Part shown: one piece after another, positions 39,855 to 49,883 of the stretch
Position numbering within the stretch: the first letter of the stretch is position 1
How the letters are laid out: each line of letters opens with the position of its first letter
NCBI RefSeq assembly: GCF_010731815.2
Contig: NZ_AP022593.1
Location: 5,890,001 to 5,954,000, forward strand
From: Mycolicibacterium arabiense
Lineage (GTDB): Bacteria > Actinomycetota > Actinomycetes > Mycobacteriales > Mycobacteriaceae
Length of the DNA: 64,000 nucleotides
Direction: 5' to 3'
Translations under genes and position numbers: made by a program
The notes under the pieces: generated by a model
The model's database searches: none
The model's input: the letters and a program-made list of their open reading frames with translations, nothing else
Told to the model about the DNA's origin: nothing

Positions 39855-41105
39855 TCAGTACTTCCCGAAGGCGAGAGCGACGTTGTGCCCGCCGAATCCG
39901 AATGAATTCTTGATCGCGTACCGGAAATCACCCCGTCGGGGCTCTCCGGCGACCACGTCGAGGTCGATGTCCGGATCGAGGTTGCGCAAGTTCAAGGTAG
40001 GCGGAATGACTCCGTCGCGCAGGGCCAGCACGGTGAGGACCGCCTCGACCGCACCCACTGCGCCCACCGAGTGACCGAGCGCCGACTTCGGTGCGTACAC
40101 CGCCGGCCTGTTGCTGCCGAGGGCGTTGTTGATCGCCTTGCCCTCCGCCACGTCGCCGACCGAGGTGCCGGTCGCATGCGCGTTGACGTGGTCGATGTCG
40201 CCTGGAGTCAGCCCGGCGAGTTGAATGGCCCGCGTGATCGCCCTACCGGCCTGCTGACCGGACGGGTCGGGCGCCACGATGTGGTACCCGTCGGACGTCA
40301 CGGCCGCGCCCATCAGTCGGGCGAGGATGTTCGCGCCGCGTGCCTTGGCGTGCTCCTCGGTCTCGATGACCATGAGCGCGCCACCCTCGCCGAAGACGAA
40401 GCCGTTGCGGTCCTTGTCGAACGGGCGGCATGCGCCCGCCGGGTCGTCGTTGGTGGTGGACAGCACGATGCGCATCTGCGCGAATGCGGCGATCGGCACC
40501 GCTTCGATGCGGGTCTCGAGGCCGCCGCAGATCGCGATGTCGGCGTCGCCGACCACGATGCTGCGCCACGCGTTGGCGATGCCCTCCGAACCGGATGCGC
40601 ACGCCGACACCGGCGTCACCACACCCGCTCGAGCGTTGCGCTCGAGCCCCACCGTCGCGGCGGGGGAGTTCGGCATGTACGTCTGCACGGCCAGCGGGGA
40701 GACGCCGCCGAGGCCCTTCTCCCGCATGCCGTCGTAGGCGTACAGCAATTCCTCGCTGGAACCCATGCCGGTGCCGATCGACACCATCAGACGCTTGGTG
40801 TCGACCTCGGGTGAGCCGGCGTGTTCCCACGCCCGCCTGCCGATCACGGTGGCCATCTTCTGGAGGTAGGAGAACCGATCGATCTCCTCGGGCGTCAGGT
40901 CCCCGTTGAAGTCCTCCAGGAGATGCCCGCCGATGCGGACGGGCAAGTCGTAGAGATCGATGAAGTCGTCGTCCAGCGTGCGGATGCCACTGTGTCCGTC
41001 GAGGAGACGCTTCCAGGTGCCCTCGGCGTCGGTCGCCAACGCGGTCGTCATGGCGAAACCAGTGACGACCACGTTGGGCAAACCGTCTGACGACATTCCT
41101 GCCAT
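39855..41105 (-). CDS. kasB: Beta-ketoacyl-ACP synthase II (KasB)
   Basis: 416-residue FAS-II condensing enzyme that extends meromycolate chains to full length. The Cys nucleophile is in [13 protein letters not shown], the first catalytic His in [12 protein letters not shown], and the Lys/second His in [16 protein letters not shown]; the C-terminal loop is [17 protein letters not shown]. It follows kasA by 35 bp. ATG 41105 gives [11 protein letters not shown] 41096 is possible. The paralogous neighbour kasA shares most of the sequence, pointing to an ancient tandem duplication. Confidence 0.95.
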   Translation of the reverse strand: MAGMSSDGLPNVVVTGFAMTTALATDAEGTWKRLLDGHSGIRTLDDDFIDLYDLPVRIGGHLLEDFNGDLTPEEIDRFSYLQKMATVIGRRAWEHAGSPEVDTKRLMVSIGTGMGSSEELLYAYDGMREKGLGGVSPLAVQTYMPNSPAATVGLERNARAGVVTPVSACASGSEGIANAWRSIVVGDADIAICGGLETRIEAVPIAAFAQMRIVLSTTNDDPAGACRPFDKDRNGFVFGEGGALMVIETEEHAKARGANILARLMGAAVTSDGYHIVAPDPSGQQAGRAITRAIQLAGLTPGDIDHVNAHATGTSVGDVAEGKAINNALGSNRPAVYAPKSALGHSVGAVGAVEAVLTVLALRDGVIPPTLNLRNLDPDIDLDVVAGEPRRGDFRYAIKNSFGFGGHNVALAFGKY

Positions 41106-41140
41106 TACTGCTCGAACACTCCCTCTAGATCCGGCGACGG

Positions 41141-42391
41141 TCAGTAGCGACCGAAGGCCAGAGCGACATTGTGTCCACCGAAACCGAACGAGTTGTTGAT
41201 GGCGTACTGGTAGTCGCCATACCGAGGCTCACCCGCGACGACATCGAGATCGATCTCGGGGTCGGGCGTCTCGTAGTTCAGTGTCGGCGGGATGACGCCG
41301 TCACGCAGCGCCAGCACCGTCAGGATCGACTCCAGTGCACCGACGGCGCCGATCGAGTGACCGAGCGCCGACTTCGGTGCGTACACCGCGGCCTTCTCCA
41401 CACCGGCGTTCCGGATGGCGTTCGCCTCGGCGATGTCACCGATCGAGGTGGACGTGGCATGCGCGTTGACGTGGTCGATGTCCGACGGCGACAGGCCGGC
41501 GGTCTCCATCGCACGCTTCATCGCATGGGCGGCCCGAAGACCGTCCGGTGCCGGCGCCACCATGTGGTAGGCGTCCGACGAGATGCCTGCGCCCATCAGC
41601 CTGGCCAGTGGCTTGGCGCCACGAGCCTTGGCGTGCTCCTCGGTCTCGATGACCATGAGCGCGCCGGCCTCGCCGAAGACGAATCCGTCGCGGTCCTTGT
41701 CGAAGGGACGCGATGCGGCTTCCGGATCGTCGTTGCGGGTCGACATCGCGCGCATCATCGAGAACGCCGCGATTGGCAGCGCCTCGATGCCACCCTCGAC
41801 GCCACCGCAGACGGCGATGTCCGCGTCACCCATGACGATCTGACGCCATGCGTGGGCGATGCCCTCCGAGCCCGACGAACATGCCGACACCGGGGTGATG
41901 ACGCCGGCCCGGGCACCGAGCTCGAGGCCGACGACCGCGGCGGCGCCGTTGGGCATGATCATCTGAACGGCCAGCGGCGACACCTTGCGGGGTCCGCCTT
42001 CGTTCATCGCGTCGTAGGTCTCGACGATCTTCTCGCCGCCACCGAGCCCGGTGCCGATCACGACCGAGAAACGGTCGGGATCGACCTCCGGGCGCCCGAT
42101 GCTGTCCCAGAGCTGGTTGCCGAGGTACTTCGACATCCGCTGCACGTAGGACATGCGCCGCATCTCGAGGCGCGACATCAGCGGGTCGAGCGGCTCCTTG
42201 AGGTGCCCGCCGATCTTGACCGGCAGGTCCCACTTGGTGATGAACTCGTCCTCGAGAACGTGGATGCCGCTCTCTCCTGCAAGCAGTCCCTTCCACGTGC
42301 TCGCGATGTCCGGTGCGATCGACGTGGTCGCCGTGACGGCGGTCACGACGACGTTGGGGAAACCGCCGTTAGCAGTGGAAGGGCGGGTCAC
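41141..42391 (-). CDS. kasA: Beta-ketoacyl-ACP synthase I (KasA)
   Basis: 416-residue essential FAS-II elongation enzyme, condensing malonyl-AcpM with the growing acyl chain. Catalytic residues: Cys171 ([12 protein letters not shown]), His311 ([12 protein letters not shown]), Lys340 and His345 ([16 protein letters not shown]). The opening [19 protein letters not shown] and ending [18 protein letters not shown] are classic KasA. The ATG overlaps the acpM stop (ATGA), coupling synthesis to its carrier protein. It is the target of thiolactomycin-type inhibitors in mycobacteria. Confidence 0.96.
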   Translation of the reverse strand: MTRPSTANGGFPNVVVTAVTATTSIAPDIASTWKGLLAGESGIHVLEDEFITKWDLPVKIGGHLKEPLDPLMSRLEMRRMSYVQRMSKYLGNQLWDSIGRPEVDPDRFSVVIGTGLGGGEKIVETYDAMNEGGPRKVSPLAVQMIMPNGAAAVVGLELGARAGVITPVSACSSGSEGIAHAWRQIVMGDADIAVCGGVEGGIEALPIAAFSMMRAMSTRNDDPEAASRPFDKDRDGFVFGEAGALMVIETEEHAKARGAKPLARLMGAGISSDAYHMVAPAPDGLRAAHAMKRAMETAGLSPSDIDHVNAHATSTSIGDIAEANAIRNAGVEKAAVYAPKSALGHSIGAVGALESILTVLALRDGVIPPTLNYETPDPEIDLDVVAGEPRYGDYQYAINNSFGFGGHNVALAFGRY

Positions 42392-42681
42392 GAGGTGAAC
42401 TTGTCGCGCAGGGCTGCGGCTGCCTCGGGGTTCTCTTCCTCGAGCTTCTGGATGTAGGCGACGACGTCACCGACGGTGCGCAGGCCCGCGAGGTCCTCGT
42501 CGGGGATCTTCACGCCGTACTTGTCCTCGGTCTGGACGGCGATCTCGACCATCGACAGCGAGTCGATGTCCAGGTCGTCGACGAACGACTTCTCCGGGGT
42601 GACCTCGGAGGGCTCGATGCCGGTGACCTCTTCGATGATCTCCGCGAGACCGGCGATGATTTCCTGCTGAGTGGCGGCCAC
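42388..42681 (-). CDS. acpM: Meromycolate-extension acyl carrier protein
   Basis: 97-residue ACP that carries FAS-II intermediates on 4'-phosphopantetheine. The attachment Ser is Ser41 in DIDSLSMVE. The C-terminal extension beyond the ACP fold ([17 protein letters not shown]) is present but shorter than my recollection of the 115-residue M. tuberculosis protein. The GTG start at 42681 has an AAGGAG site. A hairpin lies in the 93-bp gap after fabD; kasA overlaps the stop. Confidence 0.95.
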   Translation of the reverse strand: MAATQQEIIAGLAEIIEEVTGIEPSEVTPEKSFVDDLDIDSLSMVEIAVQTEDKYGVKIPDEDLAGLRTVGDVVAYIQKLEEENPEAAAALRDKFTS

Positions 42682-42707
42682 GATGGCTCCTTCTATTTCT
42701 TGATGAT

Positions 42708-42730
42708 CGGCCCTCCACGGTGGAGGGCCG
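42708..42730. promoter_or_regulatory. Intercistronic hairpin between fabD and acpM
   Basis: A perfect 11-bp inverted repeat (42708-42718 and 42720-42730), forming in RNA a 9-bp GC-rich stem with a 5-base loop. On the transcribed strand it is followed by AUCAUCAAG rather than a U tract, so it is not a standard terminator. A processing or stability element that sets acpM dosage is the likely role. Confidence 0.5.
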
Positions 42731-42774
42731 TTGTCACGCCTTGAAGACGTTGTGGTGCGGTCTGGCGGGCCCGG

Positions 42775-43698
42775 TTAGATCTCCGTGAGCCCGTCCAGGT
42801 CTGCGGGGGTCTTGACGGCGTGCGTCGGCACTCCCCGAAGTTCTCGTTTCGCGATCCCGACGAGCGTCCCGGCCGGCGGGAACTCGATGATCGCGGTGAC
42901 CTGGCGCTGGGCCAACGTCGCGGTGCACAGGTCCCAGCGCACGGGCCTGGTCAACTGGGCGACCAGCTTGGTCATCGCGTCGGCGGCCGACTCGACCGGC
43001 TGGCCGTCGGCGTTCGACAGCAGGGTGGTGGACGGCTCGCCTGCGGTGACGGACTGGGCGGCGGCCGAGTAGCCGTCGAGCGCGGAGGCCATGTAGTGGG
43101 TGTGGAACGCGCCGGCCGTCGCGAGCTTGCGCACGCGCGCCTTCGCAGGCGGGTCCTCGACGAGCTTGTCGAGCGCCGAGATCGCGCCTGCGGCGACGAT
43201 CTGTCCCGCGGCGTTGCGGTTGGCGGGGACCAGGTCGCGCGCCTCCAGACGGGCCAGCACCTCGGCCTCGTCGCCGCCGAGCACCGCAGCCATGCCGGTG
43301 GGCTCGGTGGCGCACGCCTTGGCCATCTCCGCACCGCGGGTGGCGGCGAGGGTGACGGCGTCGTCGGCGGCGAGCACGCCTGCGATCGAGTAGGCCGCAA
43401 TCTCGCCGACCGAGTGTCCGGCCGTCACGGTCGTCTTGCCGTCGAGCAGTCCGCGCTTGGTGACCTCGTCGAAGGCCAGCAGCGTCGCGGCGACCACGAG
43501 TGGCTGGGTGATCGCGGTGTCGGTGATCTCCTCGGCCGTTGCCGTGGTGCCCAGCCGGACGAGGTCGAGGCCGATGGCCTCAGACCACGAGCCGAGTCGT
43601 TCCTCCGCGCCGGGCAGTTCGAGCCATGGGGAGAGCATGCCTGGGGTCTGCGATCCTTGTCCTGGCGCGAGCAGCGCAAGCACGGGTTCTTGGGGCAC
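42775..43698 (-). CDS. fabD: Malonyl-CoA:ACP transacylase
   Basis: 307-residue enzyme loading malonate onto AcpM. Family motifs: LLAPGQGSQTPGM at the N-terminus (oxyanion Gln), nucleophile Ser96 in TAGHSVGEIAAYS, and the catalytic His in AFHTHYM. The GTG start at 43698 opens the FAS-II operon; the 137-bp upstream region holds a dyad operator and a CATAAT -10-like element. Confidence 0.95.
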   Translation of the reverse strand: MPQEPVLALLAPGQGSQTPGMLSPWLELPGAEERLGSWSEAIGLDLVRLGTTATAEEITDTAITQPLVVAATLLAFDEVTKRGLLDGKTTVTAGHSVGEIAAYSIAGVLAADDAVTLAATRGAEMAKACATEPTGMAAVLGGDEAEVLARLEARDLVPANRNAAGQIVAAGAISALDKLVEDPPAKARVRKLATAGAFHTHYMASALDGYSAAAQSVTAGEPSTTLLSNADGQPVESAADAMTKLVAQLTRPVRWDLCTATLAQRQVTAIIEFPPAGTLVGIAKRELRGVPTHAVKTPADLDGLTEI

Positions 43699-43742
43699 GG
43701 ATTAAGAGAACACTGTGAAGACCGGTTTGTGCGGTGTAAGAA

Positions 43743-43784
43743 ATTATGAACCTGGTCTTATGTTTTTGTGGGAAGTCCACAAAA
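43743..43784 (-). promoter_or_regulatory. FAS-II promoter with candidate MabR operator
   Basis: A perfect dyad TTTTGTGG-GAAGT-CCACAAAA lies at 43764-43784, between mabR and fabD. On the minus strand a CATAAT hexamer (43743-43748) sits about 17 bp downstream of the dyad's proximal arm, so the operator overlaps the expected -35. MabR (Rv2242) is known to bind the fasII promoter region and to respond to long-chain acyl-CoA; equating this dyad with its site is inference. Confidence 0.65.
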
Positions 43785-43835
43785 GCGCACGTGATGGGAC
43801 ATTCCCGATATACAGCCGCGACATCCGCAACGACG

Positions 43836-45119
43836 TCACTGTCCACGAAACGAAGTAGCCAGGGGCGTCAGCTCCACCATGGCCCTGTTCACGGCGCTGG
43901 TGTGGGAGACCTCACGGCTCAGGCGGCCGAGGGTCGTCGCGACCCGCAGGATGTACGCGTCGCGCGGCACCGTGGGATCCCTGCCCGTGAAGTCGGTGAT
44001 GCGTTTCAGGCGGTAGCGAACGGTGTTTGGATGAACGAACAATTTGCGTGCGCAAGCCTCGATCGCGCCCCCTGAGTCGAGGTAGGCGTCGAGGGTCTCG
44101 GCGAGCGCAGGTCCGGCGTCGGCGAGCGGCCGCATCACCTCGGATTCCAGGACCGCGATGGCCGATCGGTCCCCGGCAAGGGCTCGTTCGGGCAGCAATT
44201 CGCGAGCCGGCACGGGCCGCGGCGCGCCACTCCATCCGGCCACCGCGTTCATGCCCGCCATCGCCTCGTGGGCGCTGTAATGCGCGCCCGATAGTGACGT
44301 GGCGACCGGCCCGATGACGACCGGGCCGTCCCCGAACACGTTCATCAGGTCCGCCAGGAACCTGTCGGTGGGCGAGAGCTGACCCGACACGATGGCCACC
44401 AACCAGGTGCCGTGCACGTCGGTCAGTGCGACCCGTCCGTGCCGGTTGACGATGGCGTGGACGTCTTCGCTGGTGTACTCCACCCGGGCCGGGTTGGGCA
44501 GGCCGACCACGACGGTCGCCGGCGCGGTGGCATCCCAGTTGAGCGCGGCGGCCTGCGACTGGAGTCCGGGGCCGATGTCGCCACGGACGACCGCGTCGAC
44601 GATGTTGGCCTCCATCCGGGTATCCCACGCGCCACGCGCCTCGGCGGCGTCGGCGTACCCGGAGGCGGCGGCGAAGGCCAGGTTGCGGCTGTAGCGCAGG
44701 ATGCCGACGGTCAGCGCGGTCCGCTGGTCCTGGTTGCGCGCCAGCACCGGCACCGCTTCCTCGAAGTGCTCCATGGTCACCCGCACCATGTCCACGGTCT
44801 GGCGCAGTGCGATGCGACGGGTCAACTCCTGCGGCACCAACGCGAAGGCCTCGGCCGTGTAGCCCACGTCGCCGCGGGGGTCGCGCATCCACTCGGCGAA
44901 GTTCACCAGCGCGGTCTGGACGACGAGCTGGACGCTGGCCCGCTGCGACGCCTCGAGTTCGGCGAAGAACGGCAGCCGCTCGCCCATGACGTGGATGGCC
45001 TCGGTGGACAGCCGCCCGGAATGCTGCTTCACGCGTCGAAGCAGCGATTCCGGGACGGAGTCCAGCAACTCCAGCGACGACCTGCTGGTTGGGTCGTCGC
45101 CCACGGTTTTGTCGGTCAC
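43836..45119 (-). CDS. mabR: PucR-family regulator of mycolic-acid synthesis (MabR)
   Basis: 427-residue regulator orthologous by position and sequence type to Rv2242. The N-terminal half (residues about 1-170) is a RsbRD/PucR sensor-like region; the C-terminal HTH is AIEACARKLFVHPNTVRYRLKRITDFTG, the CdaR/PucR signature. In M. smegmatis MabR controls the fasII operon and is essential. It is encoded just upstream of fabD in the same direction, with the dyad operator in between. GTG start at 45119. Confidence 0.92.
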   Translation of the reverse strand: MTDKTVGDDPTSRSSLELLDSVPESLLRRVKQHSGRLSTEAIHVMGERLPFFAELEASQRASVQLVVQTALVNFAEWMRDPRGDVGYTAEAFALVPQELTRRIALRQTVDMVRVTMEHFEEAVPVLARNQDQRTALTVGILRYSRNLAFAAASGYADAAEARGAWDTRMEANIVDAVVRGDIGPGLQSQAAALNWDATAPATVVVGLPNPARVEYTSEDVHAIVNRHGRVALTDVHGTWLVAIVSGQLSPTDRFLADLMNVFGDGPVVIGPVATSLSGAHYSAHEAMAGMNAVAGWSGAPRPVPARELLPERALAGDRSAIAVLESEVMRPLADAGPALAETLDAYLDSGGAIEACARKLFVHPNTVRYRLKRITDFTGRDPTVPRDAYILRVATTLGRLSREVSHTSAVNRAMVELTPLATSFRGQ

Positions 45120-45180
45120 CCCTAAAAGCTACGCCACTGTTCTGGCAGATTCCTCTAAAGGCGGTCGACCGGTGTCGAGG

Positions 45181-47970
45181 TCAGGCGCTTCCGGTGTCCT
45201 TGAACGAGACGCCTGCGGCCAGCACGTCGTCGATCTTGTACTGCTTGGCGGCCGCCACCGCGACCGACGGATCGATCTCACCGTCGCGCGCCAGCGCCGA
45301 GAGCACGGCGACCACGACCGACTCGGCGTCGGTGTTGAAGTAGCGCCGCGCCGCGGGCCGGGTGTCGGAGAATCCGAACCCGTCGGTGCCCAGGGTGACG
45401 TAGGTGTTGGGCACCCAGGGACGGATCTGCTCGGGCACCGCGCGCATCCAGTCCGACACGGCCACCACGGGGCCCGCCGTGTCGGCGAGCACCTTGGTCA
45501 CGTACGCCTGGCCGGCCTGCTTGTCCGGGTGGCGCAGGGCCTCCCGGTCGAGTGCGACGCCGTCGCGGTTGAGTTCGCCCCAGCTGGTCACCGACCAGAC
45601 GTCGGCGGCGACGTCCCACTCGGCGGCCAGCAGGTCGGCGGCACGCAACGCCTCGGGCATCGCGACGCCGGAGGTCAGGATCTGCGCGACGTTGCTGCGC
45701 TTCTCCTTCGCCGGCCGGTACCGGTAGATGCCCTTCAACAGCCCCTCGGGATCGAAGTTCTCCGGCTCGGCGGGCTGAACGTAGGGCTCGTTGTAGATCG
45801 TCATGTAGTAGAAGACGTTCTCCGGGGCGTCGCCGTACATGCGCCGCAGACCCTCTTCGACGATGTAGGCGATCTCGTAGGCGAACGCCGGGTCGTAGGT
45901 CACCACGGCCGGGTTCGTCGACGCCAGCAGCAGCGAGTGACCGTCGGCGTGCTGCAGGCCCTCACCCGTCAGCGTGGTGCGACCGGCCGTGGCGCCCAGC
46001 ACGAAGCCCTTCGCCATCTGGTCGGCGGCCGCCCAGAGCCCGTCGCCGGTGCGCTGGAACCCGAACATCGAGTAGAAGATGTAGACCGGGATCATCGGCT
46101 CGTCGTGGGTCGCGTACGAGGTGCCGACCGAGGTGAACGACGCCGTCGAGCCGGCCTCGTTGATGCCCTCGTGCAGGATCTGGCCGATCTCGCTCTCCTT
46201 GTACGCCAACATCAGTTCGGCGTCCACGGCGGTGTAGAGCTGGCCGTTGCGGTTGTAGATCTTCAGGCTCGGGAACCACGAGTCCATACCGAACGTGCGG
46301 GCCTCGTCGGGGATGATCGGCACGATGCGCTTGCCGATCTCCTTGTCGCGCAGGAGTTCCTTGAACGTGCGGACCGTCGCCATGGTGGTGGCGACCTCCT
46401 GGTTGCCCGACCCCTTCTTGAGCGCCTTGTAGGTGTCGCGCGGCGGGAGCTTGAGCGACTTCATCTTGGTGCGGCGCTCCGGCAGGAAGCCGCCGAGGGT
46501 GCGGCGACGGTCGAGCAGGTAGCGGATCTCGGGTGCATTCGGCCCGGGGTGGTAGTACGGCGGGAGGTAGGGGTTCTCCTCGAGCTGATCGTCGCCGATC
46601 GGGATGCGCTGGGCGTCGCGGAAGTCCTTGAGGTCTTGGAGCGCGAGCTTCTTCATCTGGTGGGTGGCGTTGCGACCCTCGAAGTGCTTGCCCAGGGTGT
46701 AACCCTTGATGGTCTTGGCCAGGATCACCGTGGGCTGACCCTTGTGGTCCATCGCGGCGCGGTAGGCGGCGTACACCTTGCGGTAGTCGTGACCGCCGCG
46801 CTTGAGGTTCCAGATCTCGGCGTCGGTCATCGGTTCCACCAGCGCCTTGGTGCGCGGGTCACGACCGAAGAAGTGATCGCGCACGTAGCTGCCGTCGTTG
46901 GCCTTGTAGGTCTGGTAGTCGCCGTCGGGCGTGGTGTTCATCAGGTTCACCAGCGCGCCGTCGCGGTCGGCGTGCAGCAGCGCGTCCCACTCGCGGCCCC
47001 ACACCACCTTGATGACGTTCCAGCCGGCGCCGCGGAAGAACGACTCCAGCTCCTGGATGATCTTGCCGTTGCCACGCACCGGGCCGTCGAGGCGCTGCAG
47101 GTTGCAGTTGACCACGAAGGTCAGGTTGTCGAGCCCCTCGTTGGCGGCCACCTGGATCAGTCCGCGCGACTCCGGTTCGTCCATCTCGCCGTCGCCGAGG
47201 AACGCCCACACGTGCTGATTGGTGGTGTCCTTCAAGCCGCGGTCGGCCAGGTAGTGGTTGAACCGGGCCTGATAGATGGCGTTCATGGGCCCGAGGCCCA
47301 TCGACACCGTCGGGAACTCCCAGAAGTCCGGCATCAGCCGCGGGTGGGGGTAGGACGGCAGGCCGCCACCGGGATGGCTGTGTTCCTGGCGGAAACCATC
47401 CAGTTGGTCGGCGGTTAGCCGGCCCTCGAGGAAGGCGCGCGCGTAGATGCCGGGGGAGGCGTGGCCCTGGATGAAGATCTGGTCGCCGCCGCCGGGGTGG
47501 CTCTTGCCGCGGAAGAAGTGGTTGAACCCCACCTCGTAGAGTGCGGCCGACGAGGCGTAGGTCGAGATGTGGCCGCCCACACCGACTCCGGGCCGCTGCG
47601 CGCGGTGCACCATGATCGCGGCGTTCCACCGGATCCAGGCGCGGTAGCGACGCTCGACGTCCTCGTCACCGGGGAACCAGGGCTCCAACTCGGTCGGGAT
47701 CGTGTTCACGTAGTCGGTCGACGTGAGCGCCGGGATCGCGACGCGTTGTTCGCCGGCGCGCTCCAGCAGACGCAGCATCAGGTACCTGGCGCGCGACGGC
47801 CCGGACCGCTCGAGTAATGCGTCGAACGATTCCAGCCACTCCGCCGTCTCGTCCGAGTCGATGTCGGGCAGGTATGAGGCGACGCCTTCGCGGATGACGC
47901 GAACGCGATCGGGTTCTGTTGTGTTGCTTGAGTTTTGGGCCAGGTCCTGGCGTGCGAACTCGGTGGTCAA
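45181..47970 (-). CDS. aceE: Pyruvate dehydrogenase E1 component, homodimeric
   Basis: 929-residue ThDP enzyme decarboxylating pyruvate in the pyruvate dehydrogenase complex, supplying acetyl-CoA. The ThDP/Mg motif is [14 protein letters not shown]...[21 protein letters not shown] (GDG...NCN). The N-terminal lipoyl-interaction part and [21 protein letters not shown] are typical. I chose TTG 47970 ([23 protein letters not shown]): it matches the known N-terminus of the M. tuberculosis protein and has an AAGGAG site. The open frame runs 23 codons further but without such a signal. Confidence 0.94.
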   Translation of the reverse strand: MTTEFARQDLAQNSSNTTEPDRVRVIREGVASYLPDIDSDETAEWLESFDALLERSGPSRARYLMLRLLERAGEQRVAIPALTSTDYVNTIPTELEPWFPGDEDVERRYRAWIRWNAAIMVHRAQRPGVGVGGHISTYASSAALYEVGFNHFFRGKSHPGGGDQIFIQGHASPGIYARAFLEGRLTADQLDGFRQEHSHPGGGLPSYPHPRLMPDFWEFPTVSMGLGPMNAIYQARFNHYLADRGLKDTTNQHVWAFLGDGEMDEPESRGLIQVAANEGLDNLTFVVNCNLQRLDGPVRGNGKIIQELESFFRGAGWNVIKVVWGREWDALLHADRDGALVNLMNTTPDGDYQTYKANDGSYVRDHFFGRDPRTKALVEPMTDAEIWNLKRGGHDYRKVYAAYRAAMDHKGQPTVILAKTIKGYTLGKHFEGRNATHQMKKLALQDLKDFRDAQRIPIGDDQLEENPYLPPYYHPGPNAPEIRYLLDRRRTLGGFLPERRTKMKSLKLPPRDTYKALKKGSGNQEVATTMATVRTFKELLRDKEIGKRIVPIIPDEARTFGMDSWFPSLKIYNRNGQLYTAVDAELMLAYKESEIGQILHEGINEAGSTASFTSVGTSYATHDEPMIPVYIFYSMFGFQRTGDGLWAAADQMAKGFVLGATAGRTTLTGEGLQHADGHSLLLASTNPAVVTYDPAFAYEIAYIVEEGLRRMYGDAPENVFYYMTIYNEPYVQPAEPENFDPEGLLKGIYRYRPAKEKRSNVAQILTSGVAMPEALRAADLLAAEWDVAADVWSVTSWGELNRDGVALDREALRHPDKQAGQAYVTKVLADTAGPVVAVSDWMRAVPEQIRPWVPNTYVTLGTDGFGFSDTRPAARRYFNTDAESVVVAVLSALARDGEIDPSVAVAAAKQYKIDDVLAAGVSFKDTGSA

Positions 47971-48119
47971 CTTCCGCTCCTTGGTTGGCGGGTGCTCGGG
48001 CTCGTGGCCCTGGTGAACTGCATGTCCATCGTCCTCCATCCTGCCTCAACCCAACCACCTGGGTCGTCGTAGCGAGATGACCGACGGTTCACCCGGCCGA
48101 CCGGTAACGTCTGGTGACC

Positions 48120-48695
48120 ATGATCGGTCGACCGCTGCGGGCCGGCAGCCCGCGCGCCGCTGGTCGGGCGGTGGGCGTCGTGGCGGTGCTGGCAATGGTG
48201 GTCGTGGGCTGTCAGAGCGTCACGGACGGTTCGCCGACGCTCGACGGCTCGGACGTGCCGCTGTACCGCGCGTCGGCGTCGGCCTCCAGCGAGGCGTCGG
48301 TATCGAGTTCGGTGGCGCGCGAGTCCGAGCGGCGGGCGTCGGCATCGACCGAGGCCGTGCACACCGCGTGCGAGGCGCTCAGCTCGAGCAGCGTCGACGC
48401 CATCGCCGCCGTGAACGTCTACGTCGGCGCCTACAACGAGGACCTGCCGGACGTCGTCGACAAGGCAGGCCCGGCGATCGACGCGCTCAACCGCAGCGCA
48501 GATCTGGTGGAGGGCAGCGTCGCGGACCCGTTGACGCCGGAATTGCAGGCGTCCCTCCTCGGCTGGGTGGATGCGGCGCGAGCGCTCGCCGCGGCGATCT
48601 CGGGGGATGCGGGGGTCGACGAGTTCAACGCCGCGGTCACCCGGGTGAACGATTCGCAGACCGCTGCGTTGGACCTCTGCGACGCCGCATATTGA
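48120..48695 (+). CDS. Probable lipoprotein (Rv2240c-like)
   Basis: About 191 residues. The N-terminus MIGRPLRAGSPRAAGRAVGVVAVLAMVVVGCQSV has a basic start, a hydrophobic core and a good lipobox (VVGC), followed by a Ser/Ala/Glu-rich linker and a helical domain. Function unknown. ATG 48120 or GTG 48114 may be the start. It is divergent from aceE, in the same position as Rv2240c. Confidence 0.75.
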   Translation: MIGRPLRAGSPRAAGRAVGVVAVLAMVVVGCQSVTDGSPTLDGSDVPLYRASASASSEASVSSSVARESERRASASTEAVHTACEALSSSSVDAIAAVNVYVGAYNEDLPDVVDKAGPAIDALNRSADLVEGSVADPLTPELQASLLGWVDAARALAAAISGDAGVDEFNAAVTRVNDSQTAALDLCDAAY

Positions 48696-48790
48696 CCAAC
48701 TCGCGCGCCAGGCGCGTGGGTTGAGCCGTAGCGTGCAACTATAGGGCCGACGAAAGTGGGTGTCGGACCCGCTGGCATAAGGAGGACAGG

Positions 48791-49213
48791 GTGGTTGCGG
48801 CGGACTCGCCGAACTACGCCCAGAGGCTGGGCATCGAAAAGGACCATGTCATCCAGGAGCTTGGCTGGGATGAGGACAGCGACGACGACATCCGGGCGGA
48901 CATCGAGGACGCCTGTGGCGGCGAACTCCTCGATGAGGACTCCGACGAGGTGGTCGACGTCGTGCTCCTGTGGTGGCGCGACGACGACGGCGACCTCGTC
49001 GACCGGCTGATGGATGCCATCACACCGCTCGCGGACGATGGCGTCATCTGGGTGGTGACACCCAAGACCGGCAAGCCAGGGCACGTGCAGCCGGCGGAGA
49101 TCGCCGAGTCGGCACCGACCGCAGGGTTGGTCCAGACCTCGTCGGCCAATCTGGGCGACTGGATTGCGAGTCGACTGGTGCAGCCGAAGTCGAAGGCCGC
49201 CAGCCGGAGGTGA
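48791..49213 (+). CDS. DUF3052 family protein (Rv2239c-like)
   Basis: 140-residue acidic cytoplasmic protein of unknown function, conserved in actinobacteria. A near-perfect AAGGAGG site precedes GTG 48791. The sequence opens ADSPNYAQRLGIEKDHVIQELGWDEDSDDDIR; the acidic WDEDSDDD and LLWWRDDDGDL stretches are diagnostic. The start of ahpE follows the stop without a gap. A TTGAGC...CTATAGGG promoter-like pair lies at about 48719-48747. Confidence 0.87.
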   Translation: MVAADSPNYAQRLGIEKDHVIQELGWDEDSDDDIRADIEDACGGELLDEDSDEVVDVVLLWWRDDDGDLVDRLMDAITPLADDGVIWVVTPKTGKPGHVQPAEIAESAPTAGLVQTSSANLGDWIASRLVQPKSKAASRR

Positions 49214-49684
49214 GTGGCGCTGCTTGAGGCAGGCACCCGCGCGCCGGACTTCACGCTGAAGGATCAGGCGGGCCAGCCCGTCACCCTGAGCGCCTTCCGC
49301 GGGACCCACAGCGTCCTGCTGGTCTTCTTTCCGCTCGCGTTCACCCCGGTCTGTCAGGGCGAGCTGGGGGAGATCCGCGACCACCTCGACGACTTTCAAA
49401 ACGACGTCACCCGGACGCTGGCCATCTCGGTCGGGCCACCGCCCACCCACCGGGCGTGGGCCGCGCAGAACGGGTTCACGTTCCCGGTGCTGTCCGACTT
49501 CTGGCCGCACGGCGCGGTGGCCGAGGACTACGGCGTGTTCAACGCGCAGACCGGCTACCCGAACCGCGGCACGTTCGTCGTCGACGCGTCCGGAGTCATC
49601 GCGTTCGCGGAGATGAAGCAGCCGGGGGAACTGCGCGATCGGGCGGTGTGGACCGAGGCGCTGGCGGCCCTGCCCACCGGCTGA
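49214..49684 (+). CDS. ahpE: One-Cys peroxiredoxin AhpE
   Basis: 156-residue thiol peroxidase that reduces peroxides and peroxynitrite. The peroxidatic Cys47 sits in FFPLAFTPVCQGELGEIRDHL (T-x-x-C), and it is the only cysteine, fitting the 1-Cys AhpE type that is recycled by mycothiol/mycoredoxin. SVGPPPTHRAWAAQNGFTFPVLSDFWPHGAV is the family core. GTG start immediately after the DUF3052 stop, indicating an operon. Confidence 0.93.
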   Translation: MALLEAGTRAPDFTLKDQAGQPVTLSAFRGTHSVLLVFFPLAFTPVCQGELGEIRDHLDDFQNDVTRTLAISVGPPPTHRAWAAQNGFTFPVLSDFWPHGAVAEDYGVFNAQTGYPNRGTFVVDASGVIAFAEMKQPGELRDRAVWTEALAALPTG

Positions 49685-49730
49685 GGAATTTCCGGTGACG
49701 CCTCGTCGCCGTGTAGCCTCCCCCGAGCAC

Positions 49731-49802
49731 GGGCGTGTAGCTCAGTGGTAGAGCTCTGGTTTTACACACCAGCGGTCGGGGGTTCGAAACCCTCCGCGCC
49801 CA
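49731..49802 (+). tRNA. tRNA-Val (anticodon TAC)
   Basis: 72-nt cloverleaf: acceptor GGGCGTG pairs with CGCGCCC (one G-T), D-arm AGCTCAGTGGTAGAGCT, anticodon stem CTGGT/ACCAG with loop TTTACAC giving anticodon TAC (49763-49765), and T-arm GGGGGTTCGAAACCCTC. CCA is not encoded. It borders an integrase-bearing region and is the probable attachment target of that element. Confidence 0.95.
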
Positions 49803-49831
49803 CCGTCATAACTGCAGCTCAGAAGCTTGTA

Positions 49832-49846
49832 GCCCAGACTCTGGGC
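49832..49846. terminator. Short hairpin downstream of tRNA-Val
   Basis: GCCCAGA-C-TCTGGGC followed by GCTTTTC. It could terminate the tRNA transcript on the plus strand, or be part of the attachment-site architecture. Confidence 0.45.
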
Positions 49847-49863
49847 GCTTTTCAAAACCCCCG

Positions 49864-49883
49864 GTGTGCCAATAGTGTGCCAA
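49864..49883. repeat. Direct repeats near the attachment site (candidate integrase arm sites)
   Basis: GTGTGCCAA occurs twice (49864-49872 and 49875-49883) with an 11-bp period, one helical turn, about 60 bp inside the element from the tRNA end. Arm-type binding sites of tyrosine integrases commonly have this arrangement. Confidence 0.5.

Noticed and set aside
38212..40074. 620-codon open frame on the plus strand
   Set aside because: Antisense to accD6 and kasB.
44986..47418. 810-codon open frame on the plus strand
   Set aside because: Antisense to aceE; no recognisable domain despite the length.
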